Assembly: GCA_020848665.1 (NCBI GenBank)
Contig: JADLHR010000425.1
Coordinates: 1-11,008, forward strand
Direction of reading: 5' to 3'
DNA from: Anaerolineae bacterium
GTDB taxonomy: Bacteria; Chloroflexota; Anaerolineae; Aggregatilineales; Aggregatilineaceae
DNA: 11,008 bases
Both the position numbers and the translations under genes were made by a program. Positions 1-5,811 of this stretch are shown here, one piece after another. The notes beneath the pieces are model-generated. The model saw nothing but the letters and a program-made list of their open reading frames with translations. It had not been told where the DNA came from and did not search any database. How positions within the stretch are numbered: position 1 is the stretch's first letter; each line of letters begins with the position of its first letter.

Positions 1-915
1 AAGTCGATGCTGCCGGTGCTCGGCCAGCCGATTGCGGCGCATGTGCTCGGCACGATGGCCGAGGCCGGCGTGCGCCGCTTCGTGATCGTCGTCGGACCGG
101 ATGACGGCGGGATGCGCGCCTATTTCGAGCGAGTCGCTCCGCCCGGCGTTGACATTCGGTTCGCGGTCCAGGAACGCGCGACCGGCACTGTGGACGCGCT
201 GACGCTCGCCGCGCCGCAGCTCGACGGGCCGTTCCTGCTGTCCTCAGTCGATAACCTGACATCCGCCGCGCACGTCCGCCGCCTGATCGCGCGCTTTGCC
301 GCCGACCAGGACGCGATCACTACGCTCAGTCTGCTGCCTGCCACGTCGGAGCAGATCCGGCGCTCGGCAGGCGTCGTGATCGACGGCGAGTGGATCACCG
401 CCATCGAGGAAAAGCCGGAGCACCCGCCCAGCCCCTGGGCCGCGATCATGATTTACGCGTTCTCGCACGATTACCTCAGCTATCTGGCGCGCGTACCAGT
501 ATCATTACGCGGCGAACGCGAGATCGTCAGCGGTATCCAGGCGGCGCTGGCGGAAGGCCGCCGTGTCAGCTATGTCACAACCGACCGGCGCCTGCACCTG
601 ACACGCGAGCGCGATCTGCTCGCGATCAATCTGGCGCTGCTGGCCGAGAACGGCGCGCTGCGCGTGCCTGACAATCTGCCCGCCTCGGTGCAACTTCTCG
701 CTCCGGCGCGCATCGATCCAGGGGTGAGCGTTGGCGCGGGCGCGCGGATCGGCCCGAACGTTTACCTGGAATCGGGTGCAATCGTCGGCGCGGGCGCAAC
801 GGTCGCCAACAGCCTGATCCTGGCTGGCGGCGTCGTGGCGCCGGGCGAAACCTGCGACGGAATAATCGTCGATTCCCGGGCGCGCGTTGTCGTCGCCCTG
901 CCAGAAACAGAATAG
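1..915 (+). CDS. Sugar-1-phosphate nucleotidylyltransferase, 5' end missing
   Basis: Transfers a nucleotide from an NTP to a sugar phosphate, giving an activated sugar for cell-envelope polysaccharide or glycan synthesis in the cytoplasm. The reading frame is open from base 1: the first visible residues K-S-M-L-P-V-L-G-Q-P match the segment just after the glycine-rich GGxGTRLRPLT loop in this family, so the true start lies shortly upstream of the window and the methionine at base 7 is internal. 304 residues are visible. QERATGTVDAL (57-67) and the acidic SSVDN (81-85) fit the nucleotide- and metal-binding positions, and IEEKP (135-139) is a family hallmark. From about 236 to 292, hexapeptide-like steps (IDPGVSVGAGARIGP and on) predict a short left-handed beta-helix, as in GlmU-like proteins. 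The sugar and nucleotide cannot be told from sequence. The next gene starts 27 bases on, so the two are probably cotranscribed. Confidence 0.88.
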   Translation, partial: KSMLPVLGQPIAAHVLGTMAEAGVRRFVIVVGPDDGGMRAYFERVAPPGVDIRFAVQERATGTVDALTLAAPQLDGPFLLSSVDNLTSAAHVRRLIARFAADQDAITTLSLLPATSEQIRRSAGVVIDGEWITAIEEKPEHPPSPWAAIMIYAFSHDYLSYLARVPVSLRGEREIVSGIQAALAEGRRVSYVTTDRRLHLTRERDLLAINLALLAENGALRVPDNLPASVQLLAPARIDPGVSVGAGARIGPNVYLESGAIVGAGATVANSLILAGGVVAPGETCDGIIVDSRARVVVALPETE

Positions 916-942
916 ATACGTGGACACTGCGAGGAGAAGACT

Positions 943-1395
943 ATGCTGTTGAAGAATACGCGCTGGGCTTTATTTGCGATGCTGGTCGTGGCCGCGATCG
1001 CGCTGACCGCGTGCGGCTCCGGCGGCAAAACGGTAGCAGTGACCACCGATTCTGCCGCGCCGAACACGTATACGACCGTCGATGTGCGCCAGGCGCACGA
1101 CGCGCTGAGCGCCGATTCCGACGCGATTATCGTGGACGTGCGCACCCCGCAGGAATGGGCGGCCACCGGTGTCCCGGCCAACGCCGTGCTGATCACGCTC
1201 GATCAGATCACGCAGCGCGCGCCGGGCGCGCTGCCGCAGGATCAGCCGATTTACCTGATCTGCAACAGCGGAAACCGCAGCCGGGTCGCCGCCGACGCGC
1301 TGCTCACGCTGGGCTTCACGTCGGTCTATAACGTAGATGGTGGAATCCAGGCGTGGTTGAGGGCCGGCCTGCCAACCGAGCCGTACACGCCCTGA
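943..1395 (+). CDS. Rhodanese-domain lipoprotein
   Basis: A single-domain rhodanese (sulfurtransferase fold), 150 aa, predicted to be anchored outside the cytoplasmic membrane. Residues 1-24 form a lipoprotein signal: a basic N-terminus, a hydrophobic stretch and the lipobox L-T-A-C with lipidated Cys24. The mature protein then has DVR (48-49 region), VDVRTPQEW (64-72), and the active-site loop C107-N-S-G-N-R-S113, with catalytic Cys107 intact, followed by GG-I-Q-AW (133-138), typical of the family's C-terminal part. A GAGGAG ribosome site at 931-936, six bases before the ATG, supports this start. It lies 27 bases after the nucleotidylyltransferase gene and ends before a hairpin. Such exported rhodaneses may carry sulfane sulfur or act on thiols; the substrate is unknown. 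The name follows from clear domain motifs, the physiological role does not. Confidence 0.9.
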   Translation: MLLKNTRWALFAMLVVAAIALTACGSGGKTVAVTTDSAAPNTYTTVDVRQAHDALSADSDAIIVDVRTPQEWAATGVPANAVLITLDQITQRAPGALPQDQPIYLICNSGNRSRVAADALLTLGFTSVYNVDGGIQAWLRAGLPTEPYTP

Positions 1396-1425
1396 CGCGG
1401 GTTGCCAGCGGCGCGCTGTACACAA

Positions 1426-1452
1426 ACAGGCGGCCCTCAGTGAGCCGCCTGT
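1426..1452. terminator. Hairpin between convergent genes, possible bidirectional terminator
   Basis: A perfect 9-bp stem, ACAGGCGGC (1426-1434) with GCCGCCTGT (1444-1452) and a 9-base loop, lies between the stop of the rhodanese gene (1395) and the stop of the minus-strand glutaredoxin gene (1486). Neither side has a strict T-run (TCCTTTC on the plus side, TTTGTG on the minus side), so intrinsic termination may be weak. Its position supports a terminator shared by both directions. Confidence 0.6.
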
Positions 1453-1485
1453 ATCCTTTCCGCTGTCAACTGCCAATCTGCCGCT

Positions 1486-1764
1486 CTACAACTCCAGCAG
1501 CCGGTCGATCTTGGCCTTGTCGAAGCCGACCACGATCCGCCCGCCGATGTCCAGCACCGGGACGCCCTGCTGACCGCTGCGCCGGACCATATCGCGCGCC
1601 GCCGCCGGGTCACGGCTGACATCGACATCGCGGAAGCGCACGCCGCGCTCGCGCAGATAACGCTTAGCATGGTTGCAATGTGTGCAGGTCGGCGTGCTGA
1701 AGATGATCACGCGCTTGTTCTTTTTCTTGACTTCGGTCTTGATCTCGTCGGTTGGCTTTGCCAT
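1486..1764 (-). CDS. Glutaredoxin-like protein with CTHC active site
   Basis: A 92-aa thioredoxin-fold protein of the short glutaredoxin/NrdH/YruB type, expected to reduce disulfides or glutathionyl-like adducts in the cytoplasm. STPTC-T-H-C (23-30) holds the CxxC redox pair (Cys27, Cys30). GVPVLDIGG (67-75) holds the cis-proline (Pro69), and VVGFDKAKIDRLL (78-90) matches the C-terminal helix of this group. The N-terminus (about residues 7-18) is lysine-rich. I chose the ATG at 1764 because AGAGGGG precedes it by about five bases on the minus strand; an upstream in-frame ATG at 1821 would add 19 residues unlike the family and lacks a ribosome site. The active site reads C-T-H-C rather than the common C-P-Y-C, which would change its redox potential. 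It lies 98 bases downstream of the anti-sigma gene with no clear terminator between, so it may be the third gene of that operon. Confidence 0.87.
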   Translation of the reverse strand: MAKPTDEIKTEVKKKNKRVIIFSTPTCTHCNHAKRYLRERGVRFRDVDVSRDPAAARDMVRRSGQQGVPVLDIGGRIVVGFDKAKIDRLLEL

Positions 1765-1862
1765 GCGACCCCTCTTATCGCCAGCAGCGTGCGCTGAGTC
1801 CTCGAATTCAGTCAGGCCCAAAGGTCCTCACCAAGCTTAGATGCAGCGCCGTCGCAAAAGTT

Positions 1863-2165
1863 TCACTCCGCCTGCAGGTCCTCCGAGCCGGTTCCGTTCT
1901 GGAGAAACGGCTTGAGGTCGAGCACGGCCAGCAGCCGCTCCTTGACGGCGTTCGGTAGCTCGGGCGCGGGCAGCTGGTGATAGAGCGAGATCGTCTTAGC
2001 GAGCGTGTTGACCACCACGCGGCAGTTCTCGCAGACCACCATGTGCGCCTCAAGCTCGTGGCACAACTCGACGCCCAACGTTCCCTCGATGTAATCTCCG
2101 AGGCTCCCCAGGTAACGGCGACAGTTTTCCGGGGTGTGCTCGTGCGGCCGTTCAGCAGCGTTCAT
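1863..2165 (-). CDS. Zinc-type (zf-HC2/ZAS) anti-sigma factor, soluble
   Basis: A 100-aa protein expected to bind and silence the ECF sigma factor encoded just upstream. It has the zinc-binding anti-sigma motif H41-x3-C45-x2-C48, with further cysteines at 15 and 35 and His36; the helical part around NCRRYLGSLGDYIEG (14-28) and the helix ENCRVVVNTLAKTI (46-59) fit the zf-HC2 fold. There is no hydrophobic segment after the domain, so it is predicted to be cytoplasmic and not an envelope sensor. The start lies 7 bases after the sigma-factor stop, which suggests translational coupling; GAGG sits rather far upstream (about 13 bases), a weak ribosome site. The Cys15-to-His41 interval plus HxxxCxxC resembles redox-sensing anti-sigma factors such as RsrA, where disulfide formation expels zinc and frees sigma. 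That signal is an inference here. Confidence 0.85.
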   Translation of the reverse strand: MNAAERPHEHTPENCRRYLGSLGDYIEGTLGVELCHELEAHMVVCENCRVVVNTLAKTISLYHQLPAPELPNAVKERLLAVLDLKPFLQNGTGSEDLQAE

Positions 2166-2172
2166 CGCGGTT

Positions 2173-2778
2173 CTATTGCCTCGTATCAGGTAACACTGGG
2201 CCTTGCGAGAAATAGGTGCTGAGGCGCTCGCGCAACTTCAATCGGGCGCGCATCAGGCGGCTTTTCACAGCAGAGATAGACAGATCGAGGGCGTTGGCCG
2301 TTTCCTCGGTCGAAAGCCCTTCGATGTCGCGCAGCACGAACACGCTCCGCAGCGTCGCGGGCAGCCCGTCAATTGCACGCAGCATCTCGGCGCGCGCCTC
2401 GTCACGCAGCAGGTCGTCTTCTGGCAGGCAGCAGAAGTCGAAGAACTGCCGGGGTAGCAAATCGCCGTCGTCACGCTCCAGCGGCTCGTCCACCGAAACC
2501 TGTTCCGGCTCTTTGCGTCGCAGCCGCATCAGCGCCGCGTTGGTCGCGATCCGATACAGCCAGGTGCTCAGGCTGGAGCGTTCCTCGAAGCTGTCGATCG
2601 AGCGGAAGGCGCTCAGAAAGGTCTCCTGAAGCACGTCTTCGGCGTCCGTCTCGTTCCCCATCATCCGCAGCGCGAGGCGATAAATCCGCGCTGCCTGTTC
2701 CTCGACCAGCTGCGCGTAGGCGGCCTGGTCGCCGGCTTTGAGCCGCGCCACGAGTTCACCATCATCCATTCGGGACAT
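2173..2778 (-). CDS. ECF-family RNA polymerase sigma-70 factor
   Basis: An alternative sigma factor of the extracytoplasmic-function class, 201 aa, which directs RNA polymerase to a stress regulon. Region 2 spans about residues 20-90, with DAEDVLQETFLSAFR (45-59) and the -10-contacting FEERSSLSTWLYRIATNAAL (64-83). After a linker, region 4 spans about 130-188, with LPATLRSVFVLRDIEGLSTEE and the helix-turn-helix ending SISAVKSRLMRARLKLRERL. The linker contains adjacent Cys116 and Cys117. I chose the ATG at 2778, which has AAAGAG five bases upstream; a GTG at 2784 and an ATG at 2769 are also in frame, but the GTG lies only one base from that ribosome site. The anti-sigma gene follows after 7 bases, the classic arrangement for a sigma/anti-sigma pair. 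The divergent OsmC-family gene is a candidate regulon member. Confidence 0.93.
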   Translation of the reverse strand: MSRMDDGELVARLKAGDQAAYAQLVEEQAARIYRLALRMMGNETDAEDVLQETFLSAFRSIDSFEERSSLSTWLYRIATNAALMRLRRKEPEQVSVDEPLERDDGDLLPRQFFDFCCLPEDDLLRDEARAEMLRAIDGLPATLRSVFVLRDIEGLSTEETANALDLSISAVKSRLMRARLKLRERLSTYFSQGPVLPDTRQ

Positions 2779-2835
2779 ACGCACTCTTTAACACTGCTGG
2801 CGGGTCAGCCGGGCGACCAGCGCCCGACGCGCTCT

Positions 2836-2864
2836 ATCTTAACGCAGCCAGCCAGCGGCCCCAA
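2836..2864 (-). promoter_or_regulatory. Possible promoter for the sigma/anti-sigma operon
   Basis: On the minus strand, TTGGGG (2859-2864) and TAAGAT (2836-2841) are separated by 17 bases, about 55 bases before the chosen sigma-factor start. The match to the housekeeping consensus is only moderate (three and four of six). The -35 element overlaps the left arm of the CAAGTG/CACTTG dyad. Confidence 0.3.
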
Positions 2865-2883
2865 GTGCGCATGCAGCCACTTG
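2862..2883. promoter_or_regulatory. Inverted repeat CAAGTG/CACTTG, possible operator
   Basis: CAAGTG (2862-2867) and CACTTG (2878-2883) form a perfect 6-bp dyad around a 10-base centre that itself contains the palindrome GCATGC. Half-site centres are 16 bp apart, which would suit a dimeric regulator. It overlaps the proposed -35 of the sigma operon. The binding protein is unknown. Confidence 0.3.
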
Positions 2884-2908
2884 ATTAGATGCAACTGCCG
2901 GGTCGTAC

Positions 2909-2933
2909 GTTGCGCGCAGCCAATGCGTGCAAC
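2909..2933. promoter_or_regulatory. Ten-bp dyad in the divergent region, operator or hairpin
   Basis: GTTGCGCGCA (2909-2918) and TGCGTGCAAC (2924-2933) pair over ten positions with one G-T wobble and a 5-base centre. A third copy of the GCAAC half lies at 2891-2895. The dyad sits between the divergent sigma-factor and OsmC-family genes and has no T-run after it, so an operator is more likely than a terminator. Confidence 0.35.
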
Positions 2934-2989
2934 CAACAGGTCGCGCTGCGCATCCTACCAAGCGGACGGCTCCGCCCGACCAAAGCTGC

Positions 2990-2995
2990 TACAAT
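2990..2995 (+). promoter_or_regulatory. Possible -10 box for the osmC-like operon
   Basis: TACAAT matches the TATAAT consensus at five of six bases, and would start a transcript near 3002, about 40 bases before the gene. No TTGACA-like box stands 16-18 bases upstream, so activation by another sigma factor or an activator would be needed. Confidence 0.3.
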
Positions 2996-3040
2996 TAAGA
3001 TTGCATGGCGACACGCTTCATAAAGGAAAAAGGAAGCCGA

Positions 3041-3502
3041 ATGGCAGAGAACCGCAGTACGCGCCTGGTCTGGCGCGATGATCTGATAATGACCGGCTAC
3101 AGCGCAAACGGGCACACGGTCCCGCTCGACGCCGCTCCCTACGCTGGCGGGCACGAAGCAGGCTTTCGTCCAATGGACCTGATGCTGACCTCGCTGGCAG
3201 GCTGCACAGGCATGGACGTGATCAGCATCCTACGCAAAAAGCGTCAGGAGTTCACCGCCCTGGAAATCACGGTCGAAGGGAAGCGCCAGGACGAGCACCC
3301 GAAGGTCTATACCGAGATCCGAGTACATTTTACGATCACCGGCGCGAACGTTGATCCCGTCGCGGTCGAGCGCGCGATTGAGCTGTCGCGTGACAAGTAC
3401 TGCGCCGCCGCCGCAACCTTGCGCCACACCGCCACCCTGCATTACGATTACGAGATCATCACCGCCGAGCCGGAATCGCCGCTGGCGGAAGAAGCGCGCT
3501 GA
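3041..3502 (+). CDS. OsmC/Ohr-family protein, putative thiol peroxidase
   Basis: OsmC-family proteins are cytoplasmic dimers, and many members reduce organic hydroperoxides with two cysteines. This one is 153 aa. MDLMLTSLAGCTGMDV (45-60) holds the first catalytic Cys55 at the head of the central helix, and RDKYCAAAATLRH (118-129 region) holds the second, Cys121; both are present, so peroxidase activity is possible. The pattern is closer to the general OsmC/YhfA branch than to Ohr proper. I start at 3041 because AGGAAG (3031-3036) lies just before that ATG; an in-frame ATG at 3005 would add 12 residues across the ribosome site. The HD-domain gene follows after 22 bases with its own ribosome site, so they are likely cotranscribed. 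The gene diverges from the sigma-factor operon. The family call is firm, the substrate is inferred. Confidence 0.9.
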   Translation: MAENRSTRLVWRDDLIMTGYSANGHTVPLDAAPYAGGHEAGFRPMDLMLTSLAGCTGMDVISILRKKRQEFTALEITVEGKRQDEHPKVYTEIRVHFTITGANVDPVAVERAIELSRDKYCAAAATLRHTATLHYDYEIITAEPESPLAEEAR

Positions 3503-3524
3503 TCTCACCACGAGGGAAGGCACT

Positions 3525-4121
3525 ATGAACCGGGACGACGCCTGGCAACTGGTCACCGAATGGACCCAGTCCGAGAGCCTGCGGCACCACATGCTGGCTG
3601 TCGAGGCTGCGATGCGCGCCTACGCGCGGCACTTCGGCGAGGACGAAGCCGCGTGGGGCGTCGCCGGGCTGCTCCACGACTTCGACTATGAGGCCCATCC
3701 TGACATGACCGCCGCCGACGGGCACCCGTTCACCGGGCTGCGCGTCCTGCGCGAGCGCGGCGACGTAAGCGAAGACATCCTCAACGCCATCGCCGCACAC
3801 GCTTCCGAGCGCACCGGCGTCATGCCGGAGTCGCTCATGGCGCGTACGCTGGTTGCTGTCGACGAGCTAACCGGTTTTTTGGTCGCGGTCGCGCTGGTGC
3901 GGCCCAGCCGCGACATCCGTGACATCACGCAAATCAGCTCAGTCCGCAAGAAATGGAAGGACCGCAGCTTCGCCGCGCCGGTTCACCGCGAAGAGATTGA
4001 AGCAGCCGCTCAGCGCCTGGGCGTCGATCTGTGGCAGGAGCATATCCCGCGCGTGCTGGACGCGATGAAGGAAATCGCTGCCGATCTGGCGCTCGACGGC
4101 AGCCGCGCCAGCTCAGCCTGA
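3525..4121 (+). CDS. HD-domain hydrolase (HDIG-type, COG2316-like)
   Basis: A 198-aa metal-dependent phosphohydrolase of the HD superfamily; the substrate is not known for this subgroup. The metal-site residues are in order: H21/H22 in SLRHHML, H51-D52 in GLLHDFDYE (48-56), H67 in DGHPFTG, H92 in IAAHASE, and D113 in AVDELTGF. The stretch after that, with VRPSRDI (125-131), SSVRKKWKDRSFA (138-150) and HREEIE, is characteristic of the short HDIG-domain proteins found widely in bacteria, so this is a full-length member. The ATG at 3525 is chosen on a GAGGGAAGG ribosome site directly upstream; the frame is open further 5' but that part overlaps the OsmC-family gene. It is probably the last gene of a two-gene operon and is followed at once by a hairpin. 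Confidence 0.87.
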   Translation: MNRDDAWQLVTEWTQSESLRHHMLAVEAAMRAYARHFGEDEAAWGVAGLLHDFDYEAHPDMTAADGHPFTGLRVLRERGDVSEDILNAIAAHASERTGVMPESLMARTLVAVDELTGFLVAVALVRPSRDIRDITQISSVRKKWKDRSFAAPVHREEIEAAAQRLGVDLWQEHIPRVLDAMKEIAADLALDGSRASSA

Positions 4122-4124
4122 CCC

Positions 4125-4153
4125 GTCCGGCGCTTCTGTTGAGGGCGCCGGAC
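4125..4153 (+). terminator. Hairpin after the HD-domain gene
   Basis: A perfect 9-bp stem, GTCCGGCGC (4125-4133) with GCGCCGGAC (4145-4153) and an 11-base loop, starts four bases after the stop codon. It is followed by an A-run and not a T-run, so by itself it is not a classic intrinsic terminator; it may protect the 3' end of the message or act with the T-tailed hairpin at 4211-4238. Confidence 0.45.
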
Positions 4154-4157
4154 ACGC

Positions 4158-4197
4158 TTAAAAAACACTTGATAATCCCCCGGCTCCGCGTTATGAT
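4158..4197 (+). promoter_or_regulatory. Strong sigma-70-type promoter for secD-secF
   Basis: TTGATA (4169-4174) and TATGAT (4192-4197) each match the housekeeping consensus at five of six bases and stand exactly 17 bases apart. An A-rich tract (TTAAAAAACA, 4158-4167) directly upstream resembles an UP element. Transcription would start near 4204, giving a leader of about 110 bases before secD. This is the best promoter match I found in the window. Confidence 0.7.
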
Positions 4198-4210
4198 GAT
4201 TCCGTTTACG

Positions 4211-4238
4211 ACCAGTCGCGATCCCGGACTGGTTTTTT
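4211..4238 (+). terminator. Intrinsic terminator-like hairpin in the secD leader
   Basis: ACCAGTC (4211-4217) pairs perfectly with GACTGGT (4227-4233) around a 9-base loop, and the stem runs straight into a tract of six Ts (4233-4238). It begins only about seven bases after the expected start point of the secD promoter. It could end read-through from the upstream operon, attenuate the secDF transcript, or release a very short RNA. Confidence 0.62.
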
Positions 4239-4312
4239 CGGGCTTGATCATCGCGGTCCCCTGGCCGCGCCACTGATCATCGATCTCGGCAGCGCCTGAG
4301 AGGAACTAGATT

Positions 4313-5791
4313 ATGAGACGTTACCGCTTCTGGCTGGCGATCATCCTGTTGATCGCGGCCTTCGCCACCTGGCTCAGCCTGCCAGGAAACCCCGGCATCC
4401 GCCTCGATCTCGACGGTGACGGCAAATACGAGATTAACCGTGACATCAAGGTGGTGCAGGGGCTGGACCTGCAAGGCGGGTCGCGCGTGCTGCTCCAGGC
4501 CGCGCCCGGCACGTCGTATGACGACACCACAATGGAGCAGGCCAAACAGAACGTCGAGCGCCGCGTCAACGGCCTGGGCGTGACCGAAGCGGTCGTTCAG
4601 CGCCAGGAAGGCGGCCGGATCATCGTCGAGCTGCCCGGCGTGCAGGAACAAGCCGTCGCCTTCGACGCCATCAAGTCAACCGGCTTGCTCGAATTTGTAG
4701 ACTTCTCGCGCGTTGGCAGCGGCCAGTATGCGGAAGGTGACTGCATCCTGACCACCGAGCAGGTGGCGCGCGCCGAAGCGCGCCTGGGCGAAGACGAGAC
4801 GCCGCTCGCGCCGGGCGAATATACCTGCGCCTCGGAAGACCCGGCCGTCGCGCCGGACCCGGCCAAGCTCGACGGCGGGCAGCCGTTCACCACGCTTATG
4901 ACCGGCGCCGGTCTGGCCGACGCCGCGCCCGTGATCGAGGGGCAGATCGGCACGAAATGGGCCGTCAACTTCGTACTGAAGGGTGATGGCGACGGCGTCG
5001 ATCGCTTCATCCAGTACGTCGGCTCGCACTCGAACCAGCCAATGGCGATCGTGCTCGACGGGCGGCTGCTGTCGTATCCGACCATTCAGCCGGACCTCGC
5101 CAGCAGCGCGCGCGCCGGGACGATGGACGGCGGCATCATTACCGGCAACTTCACGCGGGATGAGGCGCAGGTTCTCGCCGCACAACTGAAGTACGGCGCG
5201 CTGCCCATCCCGCTCGACATCATCGCTTTCGACACCATCGGCCCGTCGCTCGGCCAGGTCTCGGTAGACCGCTCGATCCGCGCCGGGATCATCGGCGTGG
5301 CGACAGTGCTGTTGTTCATGCTGGTCTACTACCGCGTGCCCGGCATCGCCGCCGACCTCGCGCTGCTGCTATTCGTGGTGGTCAACTTCGCGCTGTTCAA
5401 GCTCATCCCGGTCACGCTCAGCCTGCCCGCGATCACCGGCTTCCTGATCTCCATCGGAACAGCCGTGGACGGCAATATCCTGATCTTCGAGCGTATGAAA
5501 GAAGAGCTGCGTGCCGGGCGCAGCATGGAGCGCGCAATCGAGGCCGGTTTCAACCGCGCCTGGATCGCCATCCGCGACTCGAACCTGTCCACGATCATCA
5601 TCTGCCTGATCCTGTACTTCTTCGGCAGCGCCTTCGGCGCGAGCGCCGTGCGCGGCTTCGCGATCACACTCGGTCTGGGCCTGGTGATCAACCTGTTCAC
5701 CGCTGTGCTGGCGACCCGCGTCTTCCTGCACACGATCGTCACGGTCAGCGGCGGCGTGCTCCGCCGCCGGCCTAAGCTGCTGGGCGTCTAG
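4313..5791 (+). CDS. secD: Protein translocase subunit SecD
   Basis: SecD, with SecF, uses the proton gradient to help pull preproteins out of the SecYEG channel. This 492-aa protein has a first membrane helix (about 5-23), the exported P1 domain, then five membrane helices (about 323-472). GLDLQGGSRVLLQA (50-63) is the D1 hallmark. LPAITGFLISIGTAVDGNILIFERMKEELR (371-400) is the helix-4 motif with the conserved D386 thought to serve proton movement; GN replaces the commoner AN after VD. Later motifs around NRAWIAIRDSNLSTII (414-429) fit. The P1 region carries an insert of about 137-190 with Cys144 and Cys172, which could form a disulfide outside the membrane. Residues 32-37 read D-L-D-G-D-G, like part of a calcium loop. 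The ATG has GAGAGGAA eight bases upstream. secF follows after 20 bases. Confidence 0.97.
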   Translation: MRRYRFWLAIILLIAAFATWLSLPGNPGIRLDLDGDGKYEINRDIKVVQGLDLQGGSRVLLQAAPGTSYDDTTMEQAKQNVERRVNGLGVTEAVVQRQEGGRIIVELPGVQEQAVAFDAIKSTGLLEFVDFSRVGSGQYAEGDCILTTEQVARAEARLGEDETPLAPGEYTCASEDPAVAPDPAKLDGGQPFTTLMTGAGLADAAPVIEGQIGTKWAVNFVLKGDGDGVDRFIQYVGSHSNQPMAIVLDGRLLSYPTIQPDLASSARAGTMDGGIITGNFTRDEAQVLAAQLKYGALPIPLDIIAFDTIGPSLGQVSVDRSIRAGIIGVATVLLFMLVYYRVPGIAADLALLLFVVVNFALFKLIPVTLSLPAITGFLISIGTAVDGNILIFERMKEELRAGRSMERAIEAGFNRAWIAIRDSNLSTIIICLILYFFGSAFGASAVRGFAITLGLGLVINLFTAVLATRVFLHTIVTVSGGVLRRRPKLLGV

Positions 5792-5811
5792 GCAGAGGAG
5801 ACTGATACGCC

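Noticed and set aside
505..927. Antisense open frame over the nucleotidylyltransferase gene
   Set aside because: It opposes a gene with clear family motifs, shows no family features, and is explained by high GC and low stop-codon frequency.
3005..3040. A 12-residue N-terminal extension of the OsmC-family protein
   Set aside because: The extension runs over the ribosome site AGGAAG of the ATG at 3041 and has no good site of its own; family length fits the shorter form.
2881..3081. A possible 66-codon small gene in the sigma-OsmC divergent region
   Set aside because: It has no ribosome site, overlaps the OsmC-family start in another frame, and covers the dyads; its translation is basic and featureless.
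4217..4255. An antiterminator pairing of CGCGAT (4217-4222) with ATCGCG (4250-4255) in the secD leader
   Set aside because: The downstream half is made only after the T-tract has been transcribed, too late to stop the hairpin at 4211-4233 from forming, and the pairing is short.
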